DNA of 64,000 nucleotides from Streptomyces prunicolor NBRC 13075. Lineage in GTDB: Bacteria; Actinomycetota; Actinomycetes; Streptomycetales; Streptomycetaceae. Of the stretch, positions 51,034 through 57,630 are shown piece by piece. A program made the translations under genes and the position numbers. The stretch is taken from NCBI RefSeq assembly GCF_000367365.1, contig NZ_BARF01000127.1, positions 1 to 64,000 of the forward strand, given 5' to 3'. Below the pieces are notes generated by a model. It had not been told where the DNA came from. It saw only the letters and a list, made by a program, of their open reading frames with translations, and ran no database searches. How positions within the stretch are numbered: position 1 is the stretch's first letter; each line of letters begins with the position of its first letter.

Positions 51034-52073
51034 ACGGCCTCCTTCACGTTCGCACGATCGCCCGCATCCGCCCCGTCACCGTGCCCCGTCAGATGCAGAA
51101 ACACCTCGTCCAAGGTCGGCCGCCGCAACGCCACATCCTCGGCATCGATCCCACCCTCCTCCAGCGCCCGTACGACCCCGGAGAGCGCCGTCATCCGGTC
51201 AGTGACCGGCGCACTGAGCAACCGCCGATCGGTATCGACCCGGACGTCGGCAGCAGGCAACGGCAACAGAGCGACGGCGGCCCCCAGTTGACCCGCGTCA
51301 CGCAGAACGACGTCGATACGGTCACCGCCCGTACGGGACTTCAGCTCGTCCGGCGTGCCGTCGGCGATGACCCGCCCCCGGTCAACTACCGAGACCCGAT
51401 CGGCGAGTTGATCGGCCTCCTCCAGATACTGGGTCGTGAGCAGAACCGTCGTACCCCCACCGACCAAGGACCGGACCGCCGACCACACCTCCACACGCCC
51501 GCGCGGATCGAGGCCGGTAGTCGGCTCGTCCAGGAAGAGAATCTCCGGCGCGGTGACGAGCGAGGCAGCGAGATCCAGCCGACGCCGCATACCCCCGCTG
51601 TAGGAGCGAACCGGCTTGCGCCCAGTCTCGGCGAGGTCGAAACGCTCCAGAAGCTCATCGGCACGCACACGCGCCTGGCGGCCACCGAGGTGATGGAGCC
51701 GACCGAACATCTCCAGATTCTGCCGACCACCCAACTCCTCATCCAGCGCCGCATGTTGACCGAGCAGCCCGATACGAAGCCGAACCGCACGAGCCTCGCT
51801 CAGCACGTCGTACCCCGCGACCTCGACCCGGCCGGAGTCGGGCCGCAACAGGGTGGACAGAACACGGACCAGAGTGGTCTTGCCCGCACCGTTGGGCCCG
51901 AGCACCCCGTGCACAGTGCCGCGCGCGACACGCAGATCGAGCCCGTCCAACGCCTTCTTGACCCCCTTGGAGCCGTCACCCCCCTCAGCCCCCTGAGCTC
52001 CCTCAGCCTTCCGGCCCTTCTTCCCCCCGTACGTCTTGTGCGCGTCCTCGACGATGATCGCCGCGTCGGCCAC
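51030..52073 (-). CDS. ABC transporter ATP-binding protein (DrrA-like)
   Basis: 347-aa ATPase. Walker A GPNGAGKTTLVRVL (residues about 58-71), Q loop LLGQHAALDEELGG, signature YSGGMRRRLDLAASLV and Walker B ILFLDEPTTGLD, H-loop LLTTQY. An insert of about 22 residues rich in Lys, Gly and Glu (KKGRKAEGAQGAEGGDGSKG) sits before the first strand after AHKTYG, which is unusual for the family. The C-terminal 70 residues are the DrrA-type extension. The promoter region carries a PadR-type palindrome. Translationally coupled to the permease. Confidence 0.95.
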   Translation of the reverse strand: MADAAIIVEDAHKTYGGKKGRKAEGAQGAEGGDGSKGVKKALDGLDLRVARGTVHGVLGPNGAGKTTLVRVLSTLLRPDSGRVEVAGYDVLSEARAVRLRIGLLGQHAALDEELGGRQNLEMFGRLHHLGGRQARVRADELLERFDLAETGRKPVRSYSGGMRRRLDLAASLVTAPEILFLDEPTTGLDPRGRVEVWSAVRSLVGGGTTVLLTTQYLEEADQLADRVSVVDRGRVIADGTPDELKSRTGGDRIDVVLRDAGQLGAAVALLPLPAADVRVDTDRRLLSAPVTDRMTALSGVVRALEEGGIDAEDVALRRPTLDEVFLHLTGHGDGADAGDRANVKEAV

Positions 52074-52088
52074 TGAACACTCCCTCGC

Positions 52089-52104
52089 TAGTCAAGTTTG
52101 ACTA
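52089..52104. promoter_or_regulatory. PadR-type operator 1, upstream of the ABC operon
   Basis: TAGTCAAGTTTGACTA, a 16-bp perfect palindrome starting 15 bases upstream of the ATPase gene start. The same motif recurs at 52144. Likely site of the PadR-family repressor encoded upstream. Confidence 0.7.
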
Positions 52105-52143
52105 CTCACCCGAAGACCCCGAAGGTAACGCCACCGAAGGCAT

Positions 52144-52159
52144 TAGTCAAACTTGATTA
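52144..52159. promoter_or_regulatory. PadR-type operator 2
   Basis: TAGTCAAACTTGATTA, palindromic except for one position, 40 bp from operator 1 and just after the PadR stop codon. A 13-bp direct repeat (TTGATTAGCGAGC / TTGATCAGCGAGC, 52153-52178) links it to the 3' end of the padR gene. Confidence 0.65.
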
Positions 52160-52169
52160 GCGAGCTTGA

Positions 52170-52811
52170 TCAGCGAGCGTCCCCGGGATGCCGCTCCCCC
52201 GTCGCGTACGGGTTCTCCTCGTCGTCCCGCAGGACACCGACGAACGGCGCACCCTCCCCCGCGAAGGTGTACGCCCCGCCCTCGATCCGGTCGATCAACC
52301 CCTGGGTCCACGCGGCCTCTGCGTCGGCCGTATGGATCCAGAGGTTCATGATCTCGCCGATGTGGCCCAGCTGTTCGGGCCCGTCCTCGGGGATGTAGTG
52401 CTCGGTGACGGACGCGCGCCACTGGTCGATACCCCGGGTGCGCTCCTTGAGCAGCGCCACCGCTTCGGCCCTCGGCAGGTCCACGATGAAGCCGATCGCG
52501 GCGGACTTGACGTCCATCTGCTGGTCGTAGGACGTCAGCGCCTCGCGCAGCAGCCGGAGGTACTCCTCGGTGCCCTGGTCGGTGATCTCGTACTCGGTGC
52601 GGGGCGGACCCCCGACCGTGGACGGTGCGACCTCGTGGGCGTGCAGAAGGCCCTGCTTGGCCAGTTGCTTGAGCGCGTGGTAGATCGAGCCGGGCTTGGC
52701 GTTGGACCACTCGTGCGCGCCCCAGTATTCGAGGTCGTTGCGCACCTGGTAGCCGTGGGCCCGCCCGTGCTGGCGCACCGCGCCGAGCACGAGGAGACGG
52801 ATCGCTGACAT
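52170..52811 (-). CDS. PadR-family transcriptional regulator
   Basis: 213-aa regulator. The PadR winged helix is IRLLVLGAVRQHGRAHGYQVRNDLE with SNAKPGSIYHALKQLAKQGLL and TEYEITDQG; a C-terminal helical dimerisation domain (about 90-190) follows. The gene is immediately upstream of the ABC operon in the same direction, with two palindromes between them, so it most likely represses the exporter until a ligand binds. The ATG at 52811 gives the usual MSAIRLLVLG. Ligand unknown. Confidence 0.95.
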   Translation of the reverse strand: MSAIRLLVLGAVRQHGRAHGYQVRNDLEYWGAHEWSNAKPGSIYHALKQLAKQGLLHAHEVAPSTVGGPPRTEYEITDQGTEEYLRLLREALTSYDQQMDVKSAAIGFIVDLPRAEAVALLKERTRGIDQWRASVTEHYIPEDGPEQLGHIGEIMNLWIHTADAEAAWTQGLIDRIEGGAYTFAGEGAPFVGVLRDDEENPYATGERHPGDAR

Positions 52812-52835
52812 GGGGCCAGCGTAGAACCCACGAGG

Positions 52836-53384
52836 TCAGCCCCCGGTCGCGCCCCGTTCCTTCGTGAACAGCTCGTAGGCGGTGGCTCCGTCAAGGGACT
52901 CGCGGATGATGTCGGCGTGGCCGGCGTGCCGGGCGGTCTCGCGGATCAGGTGCAGGCAGAGCCAGCGCACGGAGACCCTGCCCTCCGGCGGGAACCAGGG
53001 CTCGCTCGGGACCGGGAAGGTGTCGTCGAGGCTCGGCACCGAGCGGACGTATGCCTCGGTCTCGGCGACAACCTTCTCCCAGTACGCGAGCTGCGACTCG
53101 ACGGTCTCGCCGTCGACCAGTTGGAACGTCTCGTGCCAGTTGGCCTGGTCCCGCTGAACAGCCGGCGGCTCCTGCTTCGCCCGCGCGATCCAGCCCTGCT
53201 CGACGTCGGCGCAGTGCTTGAGCAACCCGGAGAGGGACAGCCCGCTCGCGCTCGGTTTGCTCGCGGCCTGCTCCTCGCTCAGCCCGAGCAACGACCTGCG
53301 GATACCGCCCCGTTGGTCCTCGATGAACGTGAGCAGCGACCCGCGCTCGTCGCCCTGTGCGTCCGCGGGTACATGCGTGACCAT
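52836..53384 (-). CDS. DinB-family protein (DUF664)
   Basis: 182-aa four-helix-bundle protein of the DinB/mycothiol-dependent maleylpyruvate isomerase type. Metal-binding histidines are in LLKHCADVEQGW (about residue 57), and LHLIRETARHAGHADIIRE near 150. DinB-fold enzymes include mycothiol- and bacillithiol-S-transferases, so thiol conjugation is a possible role in a mycothiol producer. GTG/ATG start at 53384 (MVTHVPADA). It follows the padR gene end by 24 bp but is probably independent. Confidence 0.88.
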   Translation of the reverse strand: MVTHVPADAQGDERGSLLTFIEDQRGGIRRSLLGLSEEQAASKPSASGLSLSGLLKHCADVEQGWIARAKQEPPAVQRDQANWHETFQLVDGETVESQLAYWEKVVAETEAYVRSVPSLDDTFPVPSEPWFPPEGRVSVRWLCLHLIRETARHAGHADIIRESLDGATAYELFTKERGATGG

Positions 53385-53490
53385 GGCCTTCGCCTTTCGC
53401 CGGTGCCGGCCGGGAGCCTGTCCCCCTGCCCGACGTCGATGAAGCTACGGGCCATTGAGGTCAGATTCTGTCCTCAATGGCCCGCCGGAA

Positions 53491-53550
53491 GCACATGTTC
53501 AGAACCGGACGCACATGTCCAGAACGGGACGCACATGTCTAGAACGGGAA
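53491..53550. repeat. Three 20-bp tandem repeats at the aldehyde dehydrogenase 3' end
   Basis: GCACATGTTCAGAACCGGAC, GCACATGTCCAGAACGGGAC and GCACATGTCTAGAACGGGAA, head to tail. The third includes the stop codon and last codons of the aldehyde dehydrogenase gene (FPF); the other two lie downstream of the stop on the minus strand. Confidence 0.9.
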
Positions 53551-54999
53551 CCCGCTCCGCCCGTGCTGCACCGAGATCCACTTCAGGCTGGTGAACGCGT
53601 CCAGCATCGACTCGCCGTTGAGGCGGCCCAGACCGGAGGCCTTCTCGCCGCCGAACGGGACGATCGGCTCGTCGTGGACGGTGCCGTCGTTGACGTGGAA
53701 CATGCCCGTGTCGATCTGCTTGGCGAAGTTCACGCCGCGCTCGATGTCGGCCGTGTGGACCGCGCCGCTCAGGCCGTACGGCGTGTCGTTGACGATGCTC
53801 ACGGCCTCCTCCTCGCCGTCGAACGTGATGAGGAAGGCGACCGGGCCGAAGACCTCCTGGCGGAGCAGGTCCGAGTCGGCGGGCAGGTCGGTGAGGACCG
53901 ACGGGGCGACCAGGTTGTCGGTGGTCGTGCCGTGGACCAGAGCCGTTGCGCCCTCGGCGATCGCCTGCTCGACGACACCCGAAAGGGCGTCCGCCTGCTG
54001 GGAGTTGATGACCGGGCCGATCACCGTCTGCGGGTCGCGCGGGTCGCCGACCTTGAGGGACTTGACCTTGGTGACGAACTTCTCGGTGAACTCGTCGGCG
54101 ATCGACCGGTCGACCAGGACACGGTTCGCGGCCATGCAGACCTGGCCCTGGTGGACGTAGCGGCTGAAGACCGCCGCATCGACCGCGTAGTCGATGTCGG
54201 CGTCGTCGAGGACCACGATCGCGCTGTTGCCGCCGAGTTCGAGCACCGCGCGCTTGAACTGCGAGGCGCAGACGGTCGCGACGTGGCGGCCGACCTTGTC
54301 GGAACCGGTGAAGGAGATGACCTTCGGGATCGGGTGCTCGATGAACGCGTCGCCGATCTCCGCGATGTCGGTGATGACGACGTTGAGCAGACCGCCGGGC
54401 AGGCCCGCGTCCTCGAAGATCTTCGCGACCAGGGAGCCACCGACGATCGGGGTGTTCTGGTGCGGCTTGAGGACCACGCCGTTGCCCAACGCCAGTGCGG
54501 GAGCAACCGACTTGAGGGAGAGCAGGAGCGGGAAGTTGAAGGGGCTGATCACACCGACGACGCCCACCGGGACGGTGTAGACGCGGTTCTCCTTGCCGTC
54601 TACCGGCGAGGGGATGATCCGGCCCTGGGGGCGCAGCGCGAGGTGGATCGCCTCGCGCAGGAACTCCTTGACGAGGTGCAGCTCGAAGCCGGCCTTCAGG
54701 AATGTGCCGCCGAGTTCGGCGACGATCACCTCGGAGATCTCCTGCTCGCGGTCCTCGATGATCCGCAGCGCCTTCTCGAACACCGCACGGCGGGCGTAGG
54801 GGTTGGTCGCGGCCCATGCCTTCTGGGCGCGGGCGGCCGCCTGGTACGCCTCGTCGACCTCGTCGACCGTGGCTATGGTGATCGACGCGAGCTTCTCGCC
54901 GTCGTACGGGTTGAAGTCGATGATGTCCCAGGAGCCGGTGCCCGGGCGCCACTCGCCGTCGATGTACTGCTGAGCCAGGTCGGTGAAGTAGGACGACAT
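53539..54999 (-). CDS. Aldehyde dehydrogenase family protein
   Basis: NAD(P)-dependent aldehyde dehydrogenase of 486 aa, nearest to the benzaldehyde/vanillin-type group. Signatures: PFNFPLLLSLKSVAPALALGNGVVLKP (as pieces VGVISPFNFPLLLSLKSVAP and ALGNGVVLKP), SFTGSDKVGRHVA, the catalytic Glu in LELGGNSAIVVL and Cys in RYVHQGQVCMAANR (about residue 285), and EVFGPVAFLI. ATG 54999 with GAGGGA 4 bases before gives MSSYFTDLAQ. Monocistronic; the 3' end is embedded in tandem repeats. Confidence 0.95.
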   Translation of the reverse strand: MSSYFTDLAQQYIDGEWRPGTGSWDIIDFNPYDGEKLASITIATVDEVDEAYQAAARAQKAWAATNPYARRAVFEKALRIIEDREQEISEVIVAELGGTFLKAGFELHLVKEFLREAIHLALRPQGRIIPSPVDGKENRVYTVPVGVVGVISPFNFPLLLSLKSVAPALALGNGVVLKPHQNTPIVGGSLVAKIFEDAGLPGGLLNVVITDIAEIGDAFIEHPIPKVISFTGSDKVGRHVATVCASQFKRAVLELGGNSAIVVLDDADIDYAVDAAVFSRYVHQGQVCMAANRVLVDRSIADEFTEKFVTKVKSLKVGDPRDPQTVIGPVINSQQADALSGVVEQAIAEGATALVHGTTTDNLVAPSVLTDLPADSDLLRQEVFGPVAFLITFDGEEEAVSIVNDTPYGLSGAVHTADIERGVNFAKQIDTGMFHVNDGTVHDEPIVPFGGEKASGLGRLNGESMLDAFTSLKWISVQHGRSGFPF

Positions 55000-55118
55000 G
55001 TGATCCCTCAATCGCTCAAATCGTCAGCAGGCACGATCAGTTGCAGACACGATCAACAGCAGACCGGGCGATCCCTCACGATCATCACGGTCTGATCACA
55101 CGTCATCGTACTTGTGTT

Positions 55119-55997
55119 TCAAGAGAGTTGGAGCAGTCCCCGAAGAAGATCCCGGCTCTCGTCCGGGCCCGGGCTGTCCTGCTGGAGCTCCTTCAGTGCC
55201 TTCTCGTACTGGGCCACGTCCTCGGACTTGTCCAAGTAGAGCGCGCTGGTGAGCTGTTCGAGATAGACGACGTCCGAGAGGTCGGACTCCGGGAACGACA
55301 GGATCGTGAAGGCACCGGACTCGCCGGCGTGACCGCCGAAGCCGAACGGCATGACCTGGAGGCGGACGTTGGGGTGCTCGGAGACCTCGATCAGATGCTG
55401 CAACTGACCGCGCATCACCTCGCGGTCGCCGTACGGGCGGCGCAGGGCGGCCTCGTCCAGGACGATGTGGAAGTCCGGCGCGTTCTCGTTCACCAGGTAC
55501 TTCTGCCGCTCGAGTCGCAGCGCCACCCGCCGCTCCACGTCCGCCTCGCTCGCGCCCTTCATGCCGCGCCGGACGACCGCGCGGGCGTAGGCCTCGGTCT
55601 GGAGGAGGCCGTGCACGAACTGCACCTCGTAGACGCGGATGAGGGAGGCGGCGCCCTCCAGGCCCACATAGGTGGGGAACCAACTGGGCAGGACGTCCGA
55701 GTAACTGTGCCACCAGCCCGCTACGTTGGCTTCCTTCGCGAGGGAGAGGAGTGAGATGCGCTCCGCCTCGTCCGTGATGCCGTACAGCGTCAACAGGTCC
55801 TCTACATCCCGCGTCTTGAAGCTCACTCGCCCCAGTTCCATGCGACTGATCTTGGATTCGGAAGCGCGGATCGAGTACCCCGCGGCCTCTCGGGTGATCC
55901 CACGTGCTTCCCGCAGTCGCCTGAGTTGCGAGCCGAGCAGCATCCGCCGCACCACCGATCCGGGCTCTCCCGCGCTCACGTTCGCCAGCCTCCCCAA
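55119..55997 (-). CDS. Scr1/WhiJ-type HTH regulator (DUF5753)
   Basis: 292-aa XRE-type regulator. The N-terminal HTH is LGSQLRRLREARGITREAAG with SIRASESKISRMELGRVSFK (residues about 21-60), and the DUF5753 effector domain follows: VQFVHGLLQTEAYARAVV, NENAPDFHIVLDEAALRRP, LIEVSEHPNVRLQVMPFGFGG. Such proteins pair with DUF397 small proteins and with HATPase proteins throughout Streptomyces, and WhiJ represses differentiation genes until released. All three partner types are present here. Divergent from the ATPase gene with a 300-bp gap that carries the 27-bp element. Confidence 0.93.
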   Translation of the reverse strand: MGRLANVSAGEPGSVVRRMLLGSQLRRLREARGITREAAGYSIRASESKISRMELGRVSFKTRDVEDLLTLYGITDEAERISLLSLAKEANVAGWWHSYSDVLPSWFPTYVGLEGAASLIRVYEVQFVHGLLQTEAYARAVVRRGMKGASEADVERRVALRLERQKYLVNENAPDFHIVLDEAALRRPYGDREVMRGQLQHLIEVSEHPNVRLQVMPFGFGGHAGESGAFTILSFPESDLSDVVYLEQLTSALYLDKSEDVAQYEKALKELQQDSPGPDESRDLLRGLLQLS

Positions 55998-56197
55998 CCG
56001 TCTTCAGGGGCCGCAGTCTGCCACTAAAACACTTCGAGCAGTACTCGTTCGATTACAGATATGGAAAGAAGGGGCGGCCGTTCACAGGAAGTTGCCAGGA
56101 AGACGTCAGAAAGATGCAAGACCCGCGCGCCAGATCGGCGTGAAGTTGGCGGAAAAAATGGCCAACAAGCGGTACGGGAGGGTCCAATTCGGTCAGC

Positions 56198-56224
56198 TGC
56201 ACGTGCATCTGCCCTTGCATCTGC
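56198..56224 (+). promoter_or_regulatory. 27-bp element upstream of the HATPase gene
   Basis: TGCACGTGCA is followed by TCTGC, CCT and TGCATCTGC, i.e. a palindrome followed by two direct TGCATCTGC units overlapping at 12-bp spacing. The element ends 73 bases before the ATPase ATG and is 25/27 identical to the one at 57227-57253 in the same orientation relative to its gene. Confidence 0.75.
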
Positions 56225-56297
56225 TGTACGCATCCGAAACCATGGTCTCGCGCCACCGCTGCATCGCAACGACCGCGAATTCCCGGGAGTGCCTCGC

Positions 56298-56810
56298 ATG
56301 GGGACGAATGGATCGACCATGCTCGAGCCGTTACGGCAGGGCCTTCCGCCACTGGACCCGTCAGCGGTGTCCAGTGCCGCTTCTTGCGCGTTGCCCGCCC
56401 GCTACGAAGCGGTGCGCGAGGCACGGCAGTTCACCCGTCGCACGCTCGACCAGTGGGACATAGGCGACCGCTTCGACGACGTCTGCCTGGTCGTCTCCGA
56501 ACTGGTCACCAACGCGCTGCGGCACGCCCTGCCGGCCAACACCCCGCGCGTCCCGGAGCAGAACCCGCCCGTGCGGCTGCACTTGATGCGCTGGACCGAG
56601 CGGCTCGTGTGCGCCGTGCGCGACCCCAGTCACGACAGCCCCATCGCCTGCGAGTCGGAGGACTTCTCGGCGGAGTCGGGCCGCGGCCTGTTCCTCGTCG
56701 ACTCGTTCGCCGACGGCTGGGGCTGGCACCCGCTGGCGGGGACGCTGAGCGGCAAGGTGGTCTGGGCGCTGTTCCGACTCCAGGACGAACCGGCACAGAA
56801 CAACGCGTGA
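56298..56810 (+). CDS. Anti-sigma-factor-like ATP-binding protein (HATPase_c_2)
   Basis: 170-aa RsbW-like GHKL ATPase. N box VCLVVSELVTNALRHA (residues about 60-75), G1/G2-like region SGRGLFLVDSFADGWGW (about 130-146), with the canonical Asp-x-Gly-x-Gly shortened to ESGRG. These proteins in the WhiJ-type modules are thought to act in partner switching, though a bound sigma factor is rarely known. ATG 56298 with GGGAG 8 bases upstream; the long in-frame extension upstream is not coding in composition. Divergent from the HTH gene. Confidence 0.88.
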   Translation: MGTNGSTMLEPLRQGLPPLDPSAVSSAASCALPARYEAVREARQFTRRTLDQWDIGDRFDDVCLVVSELVTNALRHALPANTPRVPEQNPPVRLHLMRWTERLVCAVRDPSHDSPIACESEDFSAESGRGLFLVDSFADGWGWHPLAGTLSGKVVWALFRLQDEPAQNNA

Positions 56811-56876
56811 GGAACCGCGGCTCTTTTTCGGGCCGCGGTTCTACGCGCGTTGCCGACACGAGGGCACGTCGGGGCG

Positions 56877-57107
56877 CTAACCCGCTATCAGGTGGTCGAA
56901 CTCGCCGTCCTTGATGCCCAGGAGCATCGCCTCGATCTCGGCGCGGGTGTAGACGAGCGCCGGGCCGTCGGGGAAGCGCGAGTTGCGTACGGCGACGTCT
57001 CCGCCGGGCAGCCGCGCGAACTCCACGCAGGACCCTTGCGAGTTGCTGTGCCGGCTCTTCTGCCAGGCCACTCCGTCCAGCTGCGTGGCAGCCATGCCGT
57101 TGTACAC
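56877..57107 (-). CDS. DUF397 small protein
   Basis: 76-aa DUF397 protein of the type that accompanies WhiJ/Scr1 regulators. Family signature: VAWQKSRHSNSQGSCVEFA, then VAVRNSRFPDGPALVYTRAEI and the Gly/Asp-rich end. Proteins of this group counteract the partner HTH repressor in characterised modules. The GTG at 57107 (MYNGMAATQL) has GGGG 6 bases upstream; the ATG at 57095 is an alternative. Convergent with the HATPase gene 66 bp away; its promoter region has the second 27-bp element. Confidence 0.9.
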   Translation of the reverse strand: MYNGMAATQLDGVAWQKSRHSNSQGSCVEFARLPGGDVAVRNSRFPDGPALVYTRAEIEAMLLGIKDGEFDHLIAG

Positions 57108-57226
57108 GTCGAACCCCAAGTACACGCTGTCAACGCGGTGGTCCACAGGTCGCTCCCGGTTGTGCACTGGCTGGTGTGGCCATTGATGCAGTGGTCAACT
57201 GTTCCGGATCATAGCCCTGTTCATGT

Positions 57227-57253
57227 GCAGATGCATGAGCAGATGCACGTGCA
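57227..57253 (-). promoter_or_regulatory. 27-bp element upstream of the DUF397 gene
   Basis: On the minus strand it reads TGCACGTGCA, TCTGC, TCA, TGCATCTGC, differing from the copy at 56198 at two of 27 positions. It is about 119 bases upstream of the DUF397 GTG and about 130 bases from the rpsR gene end. Confidence 0.75.
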
Positions 57254-57382
57254 CGGGGTGTGGTCCTCCGGTTACAGCTTTGACGACCGCTTTACCGATG
57301 CCGTTCCAGCGTCTGCCCAGGACCGGGCAGGACATGTACTAGGGAAGACGTGTACGGGGGCCCTTGTGTTCCATCCGGGCGG

Positions 57383-57628
57383 CTATCGGGTCGAGTACGG
57401 CAACAATGCCATCTCCCGGGCGCTCTTGATCGCAGCCGCCAACTGCCGCTGCTGCTGCGCGGATACGCCGGTGACCCGTCGGCTGCGGATCTTGCCACGG
57501 TCGGAGACGAACTTCCGCAGCAGGTCGGTGTCCTTGTAGTCGATGTATGTCACTTCGGCCGCGTCCAAGGGGTTACGGCGGGACTTGGCAGGCCGGCGCG
57601 CGGACTTGAGGTCGGGCTTGCGGTGCAC
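57383..57628 (-). CDS. rpsR2: 30S ribosomal protein bS18, paralogue
   Basis: 81-aa S18 protein. Family residues: YIDYKDTDLLRKFVSDRGKIRSRRVTGVSAQQQRQLAAAIKSAREMALLPY (as parts YIDYKDTDLLRKFV and RSRRVTGVSAQQQRQLA). It contains no cysteines, as expected for the zinc-independent form made under zinc limitation. GTG 57628 lies 2 bases after the COG0523 stop, so it is the last gene of the minus-strand arm of the zinc-starvation cluster. The main rpsR is expected elsewhere in the genome. Confidence 0.96.
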   Translation of the reverse strand: MHRKPDLKSARRPAKSRRNPLDAAEVTYIDYKDTDLLRKFVSDRGKIRSRRVTGVSAQQQRQLAAAIKSAREMALLPYSTR

Positions 57629-57630
57629 GG

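Noticed and set aside
47497..51291. 1264-codon open frame through the ClC, gad and ABC genes
   Set aside because: Arg/Pro/Gly-rich shadow that crosses several well-supported genes.
56198..56224. Reading TGCACGTGCA as a eukaryote-type E-box or generic palindrome
   Set aside because: The conserved unit is the whole 27-bp element, found twice in the same relative orientation, so the palindrome alone is not the signal.
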